The notes below the pieces were generated by a model. The model made no database searches. It had not been told where the DNA came from and saw only the letters and a list, made by a program, of their open reading frames with translations. A stretch of 64,000 bases of DNA from Dipylidium caninum (Eukaryota; Platyhelminthes; Cestoda; Cyclophyllidea; Dipylidiidae): NCBI GenBank assembly GCA_017562135.1, contig QEYB01001327.1, positions 210,644 through 274,643 of the forward strand, in the 5' to 3' direction. Made by a program: the position numbers and the translations under genes. Within the stretch, counting starts at the first letter, position 1. Every line of letters begins with the position of its first letter. Shown here piece after piece: positions 50,299 through 63,800 of the stretch.

Positions 50299-53082
50299 CG
50301 TGAAATATGCCTGAGCGAGTCGCTCTTCGGTAAGGTTTTGGTCAGGAGTTCCATTCACTCCCTCCTATTGGTTCACGTGCCACCAATCTACATGTCCGGC
50401 CATAAGGCCGTCTGTGCATTTGAACATTGATCACGGCGGGGACCATGACCACGAGGTATCGCGATCGATATAGGAAATCGGTATTTGGTGCGACACACGG
50501 TTGAAGTCTTCCCCGTACAGACTTCACTGTAGATATGTTCACCCCAAAATTGGGTTTTGCCTTGCGCCTATCGACTAAAAATTTGCCCATTTCTTATCAA
50601 AATTAAGTTGTTCTCCCCAAATAGTGAAAAGAGTGAATTTCTGGGCTTTTCTTCCAACTCCGTACTGTCCCAAAAGCCATCCGATTTATGAAATTGCAGT
50701 TGAGAAGATACCATGTCCAACTAGCGAGAGGAATTTCCCTAAGGGCTAATTGAAATCTTTGATCAGTGTTGTGTAATCTTAAGTGGCGCCACGGTTGTAA
50801 ACTGTTCGTGGCCATAGCCTAATTGGCCTGGCTTTGTTGACCTTTAGTTCCCTTCTGTCACTGAATCACAAATCTCTTCTCTTCCAATCGTCCAAGTGGT
50901 ATTTAAAGGGGGCCCGAATCGCTAGGCCATATGTTGTTTCCATGGCCTTCACGGTTTTGGATTAGGAGATTCAGAAGGAGGACGGTATCGTTAGGAAACA
51001 CAAGGTTAATTGTTGTTGGATATCGTGTTTAGGGAATTGATGTGCAGCCTTTCCTCCAGGAAAGTTTCAGGGTCATATTTCTCTCCAAATAATTTGAAGA
51101 CCTTTATTTCGCTACAAGATATCATGTGGCATGATGTATAGACATTATCTACTAGATTACTTGACAGGGACTTTGGAGTAAGTAAAATCGAATATATTTT
51201 CGGCTTCAACTGCAACGGTGACGACACATTCTTCCTTAGTGATATAAGTGGACTTTGTTTTGATTTCCTTAACGTCATATTTAAGTTATGGTGAGAGATT
51301 TTAAACGACAAATTAAAAAGCCTTTAATAATGTAAATACTTTGAATAAAGCAAATAATGGGAAAGACTAAATAATCAAACATTGATGCATCATTTCATGA
51401 GCTGATTATACGAAATCTCAAAAGAAATAACGGATCTATGTCGCATTACTTTTCTGTGTAAATGCCAATGTTGAATGAAAATTATGAGGAATATCAATGT
51501 CAACAGCGTTCGTCAAATTGGGGTTTTGCAACCGTCATGCTCCACTAGTACTCTTCTAATATATCTCAGGGTACAAATTGAAATAAATCGCATCACGTTT
51601 TAATGAAGCACTGTGGAACACCACAATTCCGTCTAACATTCACCGAGGCGACTCTAGACTCTGCGGTAGACGATCTTCTTTTCAGACTGACAAAAGCGCA
51701 ACTAGTAGAGGTGAAAAATCGAGGTTTAACTGAGTTCGTTATAAAAACACTTTTTTGGCGGGGGGAGGAGGGGGGGGGGCAGGTTAAGCGTGGAACTAGT
51801 TTTCATGCGTAGATGGTACAAAAATATAAGGTATGTATCTTGGAAATAATGTCAGATAAACCTTCGATTAATAGCAAATGGCGCAAGTAACGCGTCACTT
51901 GAATATCTGCATTTTCGTTGATTTGAGTGGAACGGCAGATTGGGGATAATGGCGAAGAACCCCAGCACAAAAATTATGTCTAGTAAGGATACTAGACATA
52001 GAAGAAGAGTAAATTACAATCACTTTGACGGAGATTACACATTACAGAGCAACTTAAGCCGCATGTAGAACGTTCGTCGATTAAATACATGTTTTCCATT
52101 AAATGACATGAAGGCAAGCCACTTCACAAAAACGTTATTCTAATTAAAACTAAACGTTTCCTTAAAATACCAAAAATCAGCAGAGATAAGACTATAGCAG
52201 TTGTGTACCGAGCCTGACAACGGTATTGTAGGGATTTCGAGGATTGTTGGTCGGGTTAGGATTTCGCCCGTTGGGGGTGGCGCGGACTGGAAAATATGTT
52301 CGTCTTAATCCTATTTATCAGGCGGATCCATATCTGAGCTGTAGATTTTTAAGCGTATGGCTCTATATCCATGACGTAGAGAATCAAGGAGTCTCGATGG
52401 GTAATTTTGAATTAACCATCCACTGGCAATAGAATGGGAGTACATTGAAACTGTAATCTGCGAAATGGGCGTTTATTTAACAATTAAACCTTTTCACATT
52501 TGAGTAAATGTTGTGACGTGAAATGACAACTTTGAAGTTACGCGATTTTAGGGAGCTCTAACCACCAGACAAAGCATTTTTTATTTTTGAGGTAAATCGA
52601 ATGTATGGCCAGCAGTGCGTTAACTATTTTACTAAAGGCCTTACCTTTATCAATTAAAAATATTGTCCTAAATTAACCTTGGCGGATTTGTAGATATAAA
52701 TAACTTTTATCCGACGATAAATACGGTGTCTACAAGGCGCATGGAATATCTTGATTATGAAAAACCACATATTTGGACTTCCATTAGCTACTTGCCATAT
52801 CATAGTCATTTAAGATGAGAATTTGCGTTAAGATCATTTATCCACGCGCACTGTTCCCACCACACGCGACCGGCAATTGGCTACCCTGAAACATTTAACC
52901 TCACTGACCATTGCGGCGCGTGATTTTGAGGCGCGTTTCCTCAGGCGGTTACTGTACATATAGGACTACGCAAAACAATCAGCCATGGATATAATACGAC
53001 ATGGTTCTACGTATTATTTGGAAAATCTGAATTGTAGTTTTATTGTTTCAAGTATATTGGGTTCTAAGGGCTTCTGCAACAG
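50299..53082. other. Intergenic region between ZFP36-like and USP30
   Basis: Contains the start region of the ZFP36-like gene and, on the other strand, that of USP30. The start codon of USP30 should lie in its right part. Open frames at 50,342, 51,006 (minus), 51,603 and 52,244 (plus) are short and without motifs. A G-rich tract lies at 51,758-51,779. Confidence 0.55.
51758..51779. repeat. G-rich tract
   Basis: A run of about twenty G with two interruptions. Could form a G-quadruplex on the plus strand; also a place where assemblies often lose or gain bases. Confidence 0.7.
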
Positions 53083-55979
53083 TCTTGGTTCAAGGATAAC
53101 AGGAAGCATTTGCTATTAGCTGTGCTGGCTAGTGGATCATCTATTGCCCTTGGAAGGGCTGCCTATCTATTTTTCCGGGATAACTTCAATTTTTTGCGGC
53201 TAGGTGAGCCTGCATAACGCTACACGAATGCATTTAGTGATTTGCATCCTTATCGTATCTTATCGTTCTTTTACTAGGTGGAGATAACGATTTACCCATT
53301 GGCCTCCCAAACAACTTAAATATGTGTTACTTAAATGCATTGCTTCAGGGAATGGCATCCTGTCCAAGTCTTGTTAAATCTCTTCGACGGTGTGCAGCTG
53401 TGAAACGCACTCGTCTATTATGTTCCCTTGTAGCAGTTTTAGAAGGTCTTATTTGAGCCGTGAATTATAGTTCCCAAGTAATAGTTTATCCCCAAAGTTT
53501 TTATTGTAACATTTCGAAAATTGTAGGCCTTGGCTGCTCCTATGGGTATTTGAAGCGACATAATCTTGTTGACATTGTGCTCCTTGCTCATAAAACTCTA
53601 ACTGAAGAATTATCTCTGACCGGAAAGTGGGCTATTAATGACCAACAGGTGCGTTTATTTTGTTTTCTCCCAATTTTTTGATTTTCCTATCCTTGCCCCA
53701 TCTACACACTTTATTATTATTCTTGATTTAATGTTTTTTAAGCAATTCGATTAAATTCCCATTGGTTTAATAGACTCCGAATGTTGCCTGGACTTTTCGG
53801 TTCTCGCGTTCTGCCACCCCCCAGTCCCTATTACATCATATTGCGTAGAATGTTTTGGCAGGCTGTATGAATACTGTGAAGGGTTCAGTAGTCTTTAACA
53901 CCATCGGTCCTAGTTCACACTATTTTGTCATCCGTTTATGTTTGCACTGATGTAGTGAACAGCTCTAGGTTTTTGTTTCGCTTTCAATAGTTACTGTCGC
54001 GATTTGATGCGTTGGGATATAAACCTTAGTTACTAACTTTGGCTTTTTGATAGACCTTTAACATCACATTGTGTTTTATTTTGGTTATCTGTCTCATGAC
54101 CGGTAAGTCGGAATTCAGTTTTTGTAAACTGAGCGTTGCTGTTTCACGCTTGAGTTGTTTTCGGGAAAGAGTACATTGCTTATTAGCAAAGACGCTTCGG
54201 TAACTTTACGCTAATTCTTTTATAGCCTCTTGCTATGTACAGGAATTAGTTGATCCACCGTGTTAAGCATATAAGTGTTTTTTGGGAGTGTTTGATAACA
54301 ACTAATTTCATCAAGCCAATCGAGCTGAAAATAGTTGTTGATAGTCCTGAGTTAACCTAATCTTGTTTTCGAAGCGGCAAATATGGATGTATAGTAGGTT
54401 GATTCTTACTTAAAAACAAAGTAGTCAATCTGAACTCTTGTTCTCAAGACAAGGATAAGTATTTCATTGATGTAGGACGTTCACGAGCTGTATGGATTCT
54501 TTATGGACTTAACGGAGAACACGGATGCCAAAAAGACAGTAATAAGATCTGGGGAGGATCTACGGACGCATTTTAGTTTCCTCTTTTCCTTCCCAACGGT
54601 GGCTGATGAGAAGAATATATCGGCTTCTGCGCACCTTGATGTGACAAAAGACCATATACGCCGTCCCATCCATCTACCGTCTTCATTCTCTTCGGGATCC
54701 TCTCCTAAAAAACCCAGACAGTCAATCTCTCTTTCTACAAGTTACCCCCGCCTTCTTACCGTTTCACAGATCTTCTGCACCAAATGTTCTTATCGGGGAG
54801 ATTTGCGCATCACCCCTGAATCATGCATAATTCTTTTTCCTGGTAAGTTTGACAACTCTACTACAACTATTCAAGTAGTTGTTTATAGAGCTTAATGGTG
54901 TTTTTAGAGAAGTCGAAAATGTTACACACGAAGAAAAGATCGCGAAAATTCAAGGAGGCATACCGCTGTGCTGTGGAGGGTTTGTTAAATGATGAGTTTG
55001 TTGCGGCAGAGCGTCTTACCGGAATTCACTGTCCACAGTGTCAGATGCAAGCAATGCGGATACCAGAAAATTTAATTGACGATCCAACACCTGTGCATTC
55101 TGATCGTAATGCTGCTCGTCATTTCGCCGAGACACTATGTCGAAATACGTGCTGTTCACGTAAGTGGATCGCTTTGCCTTCCACCGCGAGGTTACCAATT
55201 GTCATCTACATGCAACGTGCCGCCTGGTTGCCGCTGAGCCACATCCCTCCCAGCTCGGACGATTACGTGCTCAATTTCAGGGCCGGGGGCATGATGATAA
55301 AATTTACTGATCACGTCGACTTTCCCGCTATCCTTGATTTGGAGCCCTATCTTGCGTCTGGCCATATTTCTGCCACCGTGGCTCGTCGTCTTAATGACAA
55401 CCCCAGCGCGTGGAAAATCTCCAAAAAGTGCGTCCTTAATTTGCATTCTCTTTCAAATTGCGCTGAGAGTACCTCTTGAGGAATTTTTTCAGGAATAATG
55501 TGGATCGCCGATACGTCCTGCGGTCGGTAATAATGCATTGTGGAAACACACTTCAGGCAGGCCACTATGTCGCCTATCGCAGATGGATTAACGAGGGGTC
55601 TGAAGACACCTCCGAAAGCGGATGGGTTCTCACCTCGGATAGATACGTAAATCGTGTTCACTACTCCTCTGTTGAGAATTGTCAGGTGAGAATGCGTCTT
55701 GCTCTTGTTACAATTAAAAGGGACGATTGCATAGCTCTTGGCTCCGAACGTTCGTTTCCGTTACAGGCCTACATGCTCTTCTACGAGCCGCTTCACGACG
55801 ATAGTTCGCAACCGCCTAAATCCTCCGCCTCTCGAGTTGACGCAGGAGGGGATGGTATTGCCAGGGAGAACGGCGAAGAGACACAAAGTAGGGAAACTGA
55901 CTTAGGGGACAATGTGCCATCAGCACAGAGAATTCTGGCCTTTATGGAGATGGCGTGTGGCCCGAATGAAATCGCATAG
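53083..55979 (+). CDS. USP30: USP30-like mitochondrial deubiquitinase
   Basis: Seven exons join in frame to a TAG at 55,979: 53083-53203, 53278-53445, 53527-53648, 54476-54842, 54908-55427, 55493-55685 and 55767-55979. USP30 is anchored in the outer mitochondrial membrane and removes ubiquitin, opposing mitophagy. The first exon found encodes a hydrophobic segment (LLLAVLASGSSIALG) just before the catalytic domain, as in USP30. The Cys box is NNLNMCYLNALLQG, followed by DVHELY, two zinc-binding CxxC pairs (CTKC, CPQC), and the His box with AGHYVAYRR. The third triad position falls in WVLTSD, fitting the serine that USP30 uses in place of Asn/Asp. The total of about 568 codons is a little longer than human USP30. 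No in-frame ATG lies in the first exon, so a short upstream exon is missing and the left border is approximate. Confidence 0.9.
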
Positions 55980-58370
55980 TTTCGATGTCTTTCACCATTC
56001 ACATACCTTATCCTTTGCACCTTTCCACTCCCTTATCCGCTTTCTCTCCTCCCTTATTTTTTAGAACATCTTTCTATGCTCTTTATGCTTACCGTTTCAT
56101 AGATAATTTGAAATACGATCAGCTTAAAAACCCACTCCCTGCGAAGATATTACTTTTTCAAATCGCTATTGCAATCCCTGTCAGTTTGGCGTAAATACCA
56201 TGGCTAACAGTAGTGGAAAATAATTGTGGTCACGGGATTTTGCGTTCACAGCCGATTATTCCGGATTGGCCTCTTGCCTTCTGTTGCCGTAAGTTGAAGG
56301 GGAAAAGATGGCATCGGGCAGGGGGACAGAAGTAAATATCGAATTCCCATTCCAAAATATTGTTACAGCCAGATTGATGACAGTCAGTTTCGTTAAGAGT
56401 AGAAGCTTTCGCCAAAGATGAAACATGTCCTGTTGCAATTTTGTTGTTAGGGTACAGAAGGCCTCACCAACAGGCCTTCTTCCTACTACCGTCTTGGATA
56501 GGATTTCCAAATGACTTACCACTCTCTCATGCACCATTTTCAAGTGGCGAGGAGTTAAAACTAGCCTGTAACCCAGCATATTAGCCACACCAAGACCTCG
56601 AATGATGTGACATGAATTCAAAAAAACAACATCGCAACAAATTGGCACATGCTCTTCACGCGTCATTGTGAAGACTAGGCAAGTAAGATCAGAATTCTAA
56701 GACCCTCGAACGACAGGTCTTATCGGGCAGTTTCTCGCAAATCTGACGTAGTGTGGGGCTAGGTGGCGAGCATTTGCCGGGTGCAACTGGTGAAGAAGTT
56801 GGGGGAAACCGGGAGAGATCGGTAGTCGAGGCTTCCGGCTATTGTCTTCTCATATGCGCGCTCAAACTCGCCACAGAAGAGAAGACAAGTGCAGACCTCA
56901 TGTTTGGTTGTACTTCAGCGTCTTCCGCATTTTAATTACAACCATTTTTACTACAATCTGTACCAGTTTTCGCGTTATTGGTTACAAAGTGGGTCCATGA
57001 AACAGAAATCAGTGCTGTCAAGTAGCTCCAATACTTGGCAACACAGGCCAGAGACAACACAACTCACACAGGCACACAAAGAAGTCGAGTTAGCGCACCC
57101 CGTTCCAAATCAAAACACAAATCACAATTTCTTTTGCTCCAGTCATGAATCCCTTTACGATAAGCAACTGGAAAGTTCACCCTGACACATGTCGGCATTT
57201 ATTGTGCGATAAATTTTTTTTTCTATTATTGACTCCACAATAGCACAGTTGACTCTTCTTGACACATGTTGATTACGGCTTTCCCTTGTTACAATGGGGA
57301 CTCTAATTCTGCTTCTTGAACTTTCAAATACCGAATGGCCTCAGTGGCAGCCACAACCGCCTCAATTACATTGTGGAGTATTCCTGGACAGCGTCATTTG
57401 TCCTCAGCGGTTCGGCAGAACGACGACACTTTTCCCACGCTTTTACAATCTTCTTTGGTGACAAGTGGATTCTTCAGTTACTAAATTAAAGTTTTCAGAA
57501 AATCAAAGGTTTGGTAAATAGCCTGTTATTTACTTAACAAAACACCGGCTCTTACGTACAATTATTTTTTTCGGATTCCACGCCCTATGAGAAGTCGAGA
57601 TGAAACCTCGTCTCAGCATCATTTCTAATTGCCTTCATGCGCATCCCAGAGGTCTCTTTAGCCGCAACCAACTCACATGGCCCCGACCATTCAGCGGTGT
57701 TGTGTCCAACTCTGCTCTTTATTTCTCGCCTCATAGCAGAGGGATGTCGTAAAATGCACTGTGCGTAGCGCCCATCTTTGGGTGGATATCATGAGACGAG
57801 GCTTCCTGACTGTCTGCTGAATACGCACATATTTTAAAATGAGGAGGAAGAAAGCTTTTAATGGAATATCATCGCATCTCCCTTGGATTTGGTAACGCAT
57901 CGTCTTTGCATCGCAGTCTCGTCGACGCCTCCTGTTCAAGTGGAGTTGAATTGTCCGTCCACGGGCCAGAGTTCTTAGCTGACCGGTGGCATTGGCCATA
58001 TTGTGAGTCTCCCTCTTTTGACTGTGTCACTCATTTTGACATGTTAAACCTGCGGAGTGCGTGGCAAGTTTTGGCGAAGACGAAAAATGGCGGTCATGTG
58101 AAGCCACAAAAGAGACAAAAGCTACTTTAGGGAATTTAATTGAAAAGGATAGGAATATCACAGGCCAGTGGATTTCATCATTTGTGGCTGAGGGGAGCAA
58201 GCAGAGTGTGCAACATTTCTCTAACTTAAGTGAGTGATTTTACGAGCGTAGCCTCAACTTCTTCGGTCCTTTTCTCGGGATCGACCTGCAGAAAAGCGTT
58301 TTTTTCATTTCAACAGACAGTCCATGAGCTTATTCGAAATCCAACCAATAACTCATCTCAAAAATCCTAC
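55980..58370. other. No supported gene
   Basis: Starts with the USP30 3' region. I searched its minus strand for RRM exons that could extend unit C and found none. Open frames at 56,256 (minus, 136 codons), 56,889 and 57,861 (plus) and 57,691 (minus) show no motif. One could hide a real exon, but I have no evidence for it. Confidence 0.5.
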
Positions 58371-60085
58371 CTTCCTGACTACTTCCATGGTTTTGTTCAC
58401 ATTCCACTCATACTCTGCGGCTTCTTCCTCTGAAACGAGGAACTGAAAATCCTCAAGCATATCTTTTACCTGCAATGGGAAAGTGTTACGACTAAGAGAT
58501 CCACTCTGTCCAATGCCCTCTCGCTTTCATACAGTGAATAATACTTGACATGTGAGGATCCCATAGACCCACGTTAGGAGGATGAAATTGGAAATATTTC
58601 ACTTACCCGTGAAAAGTTTGCCACAGAGAATAAGTAATTCGGTCTCGATAGGTTTGCGACTTCCTTCTTCACATTAAGAGCGATATTCATCCCAAGGTTT
58701 AAAGTGTCGGAAAGCTCCAAAACTTCCTTTAAGTCAACCTAAACAGAACAAGGCGCCAATAAGCATGGACCACGGGGGAGGGCAAGAGGGCATGATTGGC
58801 AGGAAAAAAGGCCTCACCACCTCCTCTAATCGCTGGATGTCGATAAAGGCAGTTCGATGTAATTTGTCAAATTCGACGGTAGAAGAGGCCAAGCTGTTTA
58901 AATAATTCAGAAAATTTTTGCACTCCGTTCCCACCTTGCCCATAGACGTAGAAAAATTGGCCGTTAAGGCAGCCTCAATCTCGGAGACAGATATATCAAG
59001 TAGTTTTTTTAAAGGAGTATAAAACGACGAGAATTTCTTCATACATCGTACAACTTCGGATCGACAACTTCGGAGCTCCTCAATCCTGCCCTTGAGAGCG
59101 AGGATATTTGACACTTGTAAGTCTATCACCTGAGTGGAATAGGGAAGCAGGCGTTGAGGAGGGTTGGTTCGGCCAAGGCCCACAACGCACTCATGCGATG
59201 TTATGAACAAATATAACGAAGAGAAGCTGAGCACGCCAAATGGTGTCACGGATGCTGCGGAACATCTGACTGCAGCACCGAACACGACAGTAGATGCGCC
59301 CGTTGCATGCCTCACCGATTCCACACGTCTACCGGCAAAGCACACTCATTCGCCCATTCCGGCTATGAGACCTCGAATCCCACGACTTTCGATGACGCCT
59401 CCGAGGTTGCGACATCGGGCACTTCGACGCCACCCACTCGCACGTGGAGACACGCGCTGCTGACTCGAACCACCGGTGCACCTCCACTCACGCTCACGCA
59501 TCAACTGACCGCAGCTATCACGCAATGGGGAGGGTGTTTCATTTCAGACAGTCGTACGACGTCTACGAGGCAGGTGAGGATGCCACCAAGTGACCACCTT
59601 CGACATGCACGTGGTCAAGCATGGCAATCGAAGGGGTGGAGGATGGACGACGTGTGACCGTTGCAGAGGGAACAGATGAGCGCAAGAAACTCACCGAACT
59701 GGTGTGCTTCCCTAAGCACGACGAACAAATGAGGCGATTGCAATGGGCACAATTGTTGAGAGAAGAAACGCAGGCCTCACAATCTGCGCAATTATTCTCT
59801 TCTATTGCAGGCACCCGTGGAGTGACGTTGCGACTGCTGTTTCGTTGGTATGTGGAGGAGGAATGAGCACGAGGGTGTCCCGCGTTCGACACATAGCATG
59901 AGCCCATTTGACGCCTTATCTCCTCATGAACTCGGTCGTACAGCTTAGAGTCGGCCTTGAGTTGCTCCACCTCACACTTCTTTTGACAGATTCGGCATTG
60001 AACGCTACTCATGCGGAGGGTGTCGAGAATGCACGGGTTCAGACAGAGGATGTGGCCACATGGCAGGATGTGTGGATTGGCAAGT
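58371..60085 (-). CDS. RING/B-box/coiled-coil gene, unit C (TRIM-like)
   Basis: Four exons join in frame: 60085-59695, 59129-58818, 58738-58607 and 58469-58371, with donors GTGAGT, GTGAGG, GTAAGT and GTAGGA. The first has the RING second half (LPCGHILCLNPC, CRIC), a long Ser-rich linker and a B-box-like set (CADC, CAHC, CSSC, His). The others encode about 180 residues of helix, as in unit A. The RING exon starts in phase 2 and ends in phase 0, and the third exon is exactly 132 bases, both as in unit A. It is therefore a third, older family member, 20 kb from the tandem pair. Its last exon ends in phase 0 rather than 2, and no RRM exon was found, so it may be a plain TRIM-like ligase. The first exon (start codon and first RING Cys pair) was not identified. 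Confidence 0.8.
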
Positions 60086-60279
60086 CTGCAATAGATGCCA
60101 AAATCAGTCATTTTCATTGCAACCGAGCACTAATGTGGTCGACCGTGGTGTTTGTTACGTCGCTGTTATGCTGCAGAAAAGTTCATCGCTGGAACAACCT
60201 GCCAGACAGTGATGCATGGTCATTGTGGGCCACCAGGACAACGATTCTGCCAACTTGCCTACCATCAGCTTCATCGTTG

Positions 60280-60321
60280 GGTAGGTAGGTAGGCAGGTAG
60301 GTAGACAGGTGTGTAGGTGGG
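60280..60321. repeat. GTAG/GCAG tetranucleotide repeat
   Basis: About nine imperfect units of GTAG with GCAG and ACAG variants, then a G-rich end. Simple repeat. Confidence 0.85.
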
Positions 60322-60379
60322 GGGTTGAATCAGACATATGTTGTGGAGGGGAGACATGGATACGCACCCATAGACTTAC

Positions 60380-60447
60380 ACAAACCACAAGCACAAATGC
60401 CACCTGGGGGGAGACACCGCGTGTCAAAGCATTTTCCACATTTCTGT
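60380..60447 (-). other. Possible Cys-rich exon upstream of unit C
   Basis: A minus-strand open stretch just before a strong GTAAGT donor encodes seven cysteines in 20 residues, in the pattern C-x2-C-x4-C-x6-C-x-C-x2-C plus one. It lies about 300 bases upstream of the unit C RING exon and was considered as its first exon. Its reading frame does not give the phase that the RING exon needs, and the Cys spacing is not that of a RING. It remains unassigned. Confidence 0.25.
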
Positions 60448-60838
60448 GACAATTTTTCAATCAACGCACCAAATATAGCATCACCTTCACACATTCTCAC
60501 CGGTGTATACGTTGCGTAAGTTCTTCAATGCTCGGCGAGCATGGAGACGACGCTCACATGTCGAAAACGCAAAAGTCGATGAGGAGATTAGCGGAGTGGA
60601 CGCACATTGTCGTCCGTAAGTGGCAAAATTCGGAGAAGCATGAAAGTCCGTGTATGCTTGTTAACCCGGAAGTCTGCTCCACTAACTCGGTGATTTGGTG
60701 ACCAGCAGCCACCAGAGATCGTAATGCCAATTTCCCTAGCTGGCTCAAGTAAATTGACAGCCGCCTCGAGTCTGCTGCTGACAACAGACCAGGGTTTGGA
60801 AGGGAACTCAGGCCCACCTGAGACGGAAGGCAACATTT

Positions 60839-60860
60839 CTCTCTCTCTCTCTCTCTCTCT
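60839..60860. repeat. (CT)n microsatellite
   Basis: Eleven CT dinucleotides in a row. Simple repeat with no gene evidence around it. Confidence 0.9.
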
Positions 60861-63800
60861 ACATGTTTGTGAGCTCGCGCGCAGTGTGCACGAGACGCGA
60901 ATTTCTGAGTTGTGGTGAGAAGGCGTGATGCGACCGACTGACAAGGGAGAGGTCAAGGATAAGACCAAATAATGACTCACAGATGACCGCAGTATCGGCA
61001 GATGAGATCTGACGAAGGCTCAGCTGTCATGGGCATGCTTCCCTTTCACTCTGTTACCACAAACACGCGTCTGCTCGCATCTCACCTTCACCCTCCCTTC
61101 TGATTGGTTGCGGACCGCCAATCAATGGATGCGTGCAACCAATCGTCTCACGGTCCACTTCACCTCTAACCTCCGCAGGTGCTGACACCTTTTGCTGATT
61201 TGCGCAATCTCTTTCCAACCTTTTCTTTGCTTCTCTGATCCGTTGTACCCCCACTGCATCGCCTCTCGCGGTTTACTCACTTGACCTCTCTCCTTCACAC
61301 TCTTCACCTCAACAGCAAGGCCATTCGTCAATTGGTCTTCCGGTTTCTCTGGCACTGTTTAGCGCAATGACGAGGTATGCCAATGTGCTCGATTTTCCCA
61401 GTCTCTCGCTCAACCCAGCCCTGTCCGATCAGGTCTTACAGAAGCTACCAATCTCTCGCTCTACCTATTGTTTCGTTGATACATTTTATCATAACACCTC
61501 GGTTGATGTGTCAATTTAGTAAATACTTTATTCGAACGGCCATTAGTCGCAGGAGTAGTTCCGAGGTTTGGCGCGTGTATTCATAACACAGAAGTAGCGC
61601 GGTGAACGTGAAACGCGAGTGAAGGAAGAAGAAAAGAATAGACCTAGTTAAGTATTAGTTGCTCTGCGCCGTGAAGCTATTTGACTAAGCACTACGTTGA
61701 AGGTTTTTCCTCTGCCCACCAACATGAAAGCTCATCACGTTGAGGTGGACACTGGAGAAGCCAGCGATTATTGGCGTGTCACAATATTCACGCAACCACT
61801 TGCCTCCCACCCACCGACGAGACGTAAAACGCACCCCCTCTGGTTCTCCAATACAGCACCGGAGGCATGAGCCTCCAAGACGGAAAGTTTGATCGGTCAC
61901 ACGGATGCTCCCTCCACTGCAAATTAGCGTTCTGCAGAGTTCAGAGAAAGCGCACATGTGCGACTATTCCCTCCGTCTCGAAACCCACGTTCTTTGGCCG
62001 TCTGTCTCCTCGCACGACAGACGTTCTTTCATGTGTATTCCTTGGAAGGCAACGTAGCCCATTGGAGGAGGCCGCTGTCTGAAGGAGACTTGTGCTTAGG
62101 CAATTGATTTCCCTCATCTTTCGTCACACATGATGGCCCATCTTCAAACAAGGTGTTGTAGTTTTTGTGCACAAAGTTCAATCGGAGACATGCGGGGGTC
62201 GAACCGATCTCGATGTAACAAAGTTCACACGACTTAGAAAATATAGCAGAACCTCGTGTTCTGATGATGCTCTTCACTCAACGTCAGCGATGGTAGCTAC
62301 TTGCCGATTTATCGCAACAGAGCTTACAGGTCTGTCAACTTTTCCGTTGGCACTCAGTTGCACCACCCCACGTATATAATCCCATAAATAAAAGTGCCCA
62401 CGCGAGGAAACGTCACTCCGGCAAATGATTGATGCCAACTGATATCATTTACGCCACCTGAAAAATAAGCATCTACACCACATCCTTTGCCTACCTCAAC
62501 CATCTCATCTTCTCCACCAAGCAAACGAAAACAGGTTGGCTCGTGATGGCGGCTTTTCTCGACGCGACAGCGTATTGGGCGAGGACATCGGCCACCACCA
62601 CGAAAGCTCCTCGGATTGCCCACATGGAGGAGGTTGTAACCATCTGAATGCGCCATAACCTTCTCCCCTACCTCCAATCTCAAACATCTACTCAAACAGT
62701 GTGGAGCGCCAACACCAAGGTGCTGACACACTCGCGAGCAGACAAGTAGAGACGAGATAATCTGCACGTCGAATGAATATATTTTTTGGTTAGGCACTAA
62801 GGCAGACGCTTGTGTACTGCGCGGTGAGAAGTAGTGGCGAGGAGAAGAGTGCAGATAGATAGCCCGATGTCAATGCCATCTTCATTGGCAGACATGTGCA
62901 CATGAACGCGCGTGGACTGGTGCTACGGAGAGGATGTCACGAGAGGGGCCATGGGAAAATGAGGATAGCTTCGGCTTCTTTGTGTCGGGCTTCACGTTGG
63001 AAGGGCTCCATTTCGAAAGTGGCTCACGGCGCGAATCGCCAGAGTACATACGCACTCTTCACTCGCCTCTCAATTCCTCACACTCATTCTTAAATGACGT
63101 GTCGATTGTGTGGGTATTGTGAAATGGCATAACGGCTCCGCGGTGGCATCGTGTCTACGATGATTCCAACAATCGTTGGAATGCACTGCCCTGTCTACGA
63201 CATTTAAGACAAAATCAACTACGCCAATTGCATCGCCACTTCCCATTCTAGGTATGCAAGCCATGTACGGAGAATCCACGCCAGTGGTTAAAGAGGTGAG
63301 ACAAAGATGTGCACCCGCTGCCTGAAAAACACATTGTTCTCTCTCAACAGCGCGCCTTCGATCTCACACTCAGTGACAATCATCCTGTGACCAATGGACT
63401 GCCATACGCCTCCATCTTCGTTTTCCATCGTCCTGGTCTGCACTATTGTTTCGCACATGCATGTACCGCAATGTACACACCGATTGACGCATACAAGCGC
63501 CGCTTTCAGACCACACGAACAATATCTTTGGTTTTTCCTGCTGTCTGTCCGTCCAACACATAGTTACACTCGTCTAAGCTTTGGAGTTATACCTTGCCAC
63601 CCCAGCTCATTGATGGGCATCTAGAAGTTAGCGAGTAGGTTCGTCATCCAATGGTAGTGGCTCACTTGCGCAGTCAAGCACTACTGCTGAGTGTTCAGAG
63701 CGGGGTTTACGTTCCGAGGTCACTGTGCCAATTCTTCTACGCGAAACGAAGAGCACACATAAGGAGTAGCGCGGAGCAAGACGATCCGCCTTAGATATGT

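Noticed and set aside
60380..60447. Cys-rich stretch as the first exon of unit C
   Set aside because: Cys spacing is not that of a RING, and the phase does not fit the exon at 60,085. Kept only as an unassigned candidate.
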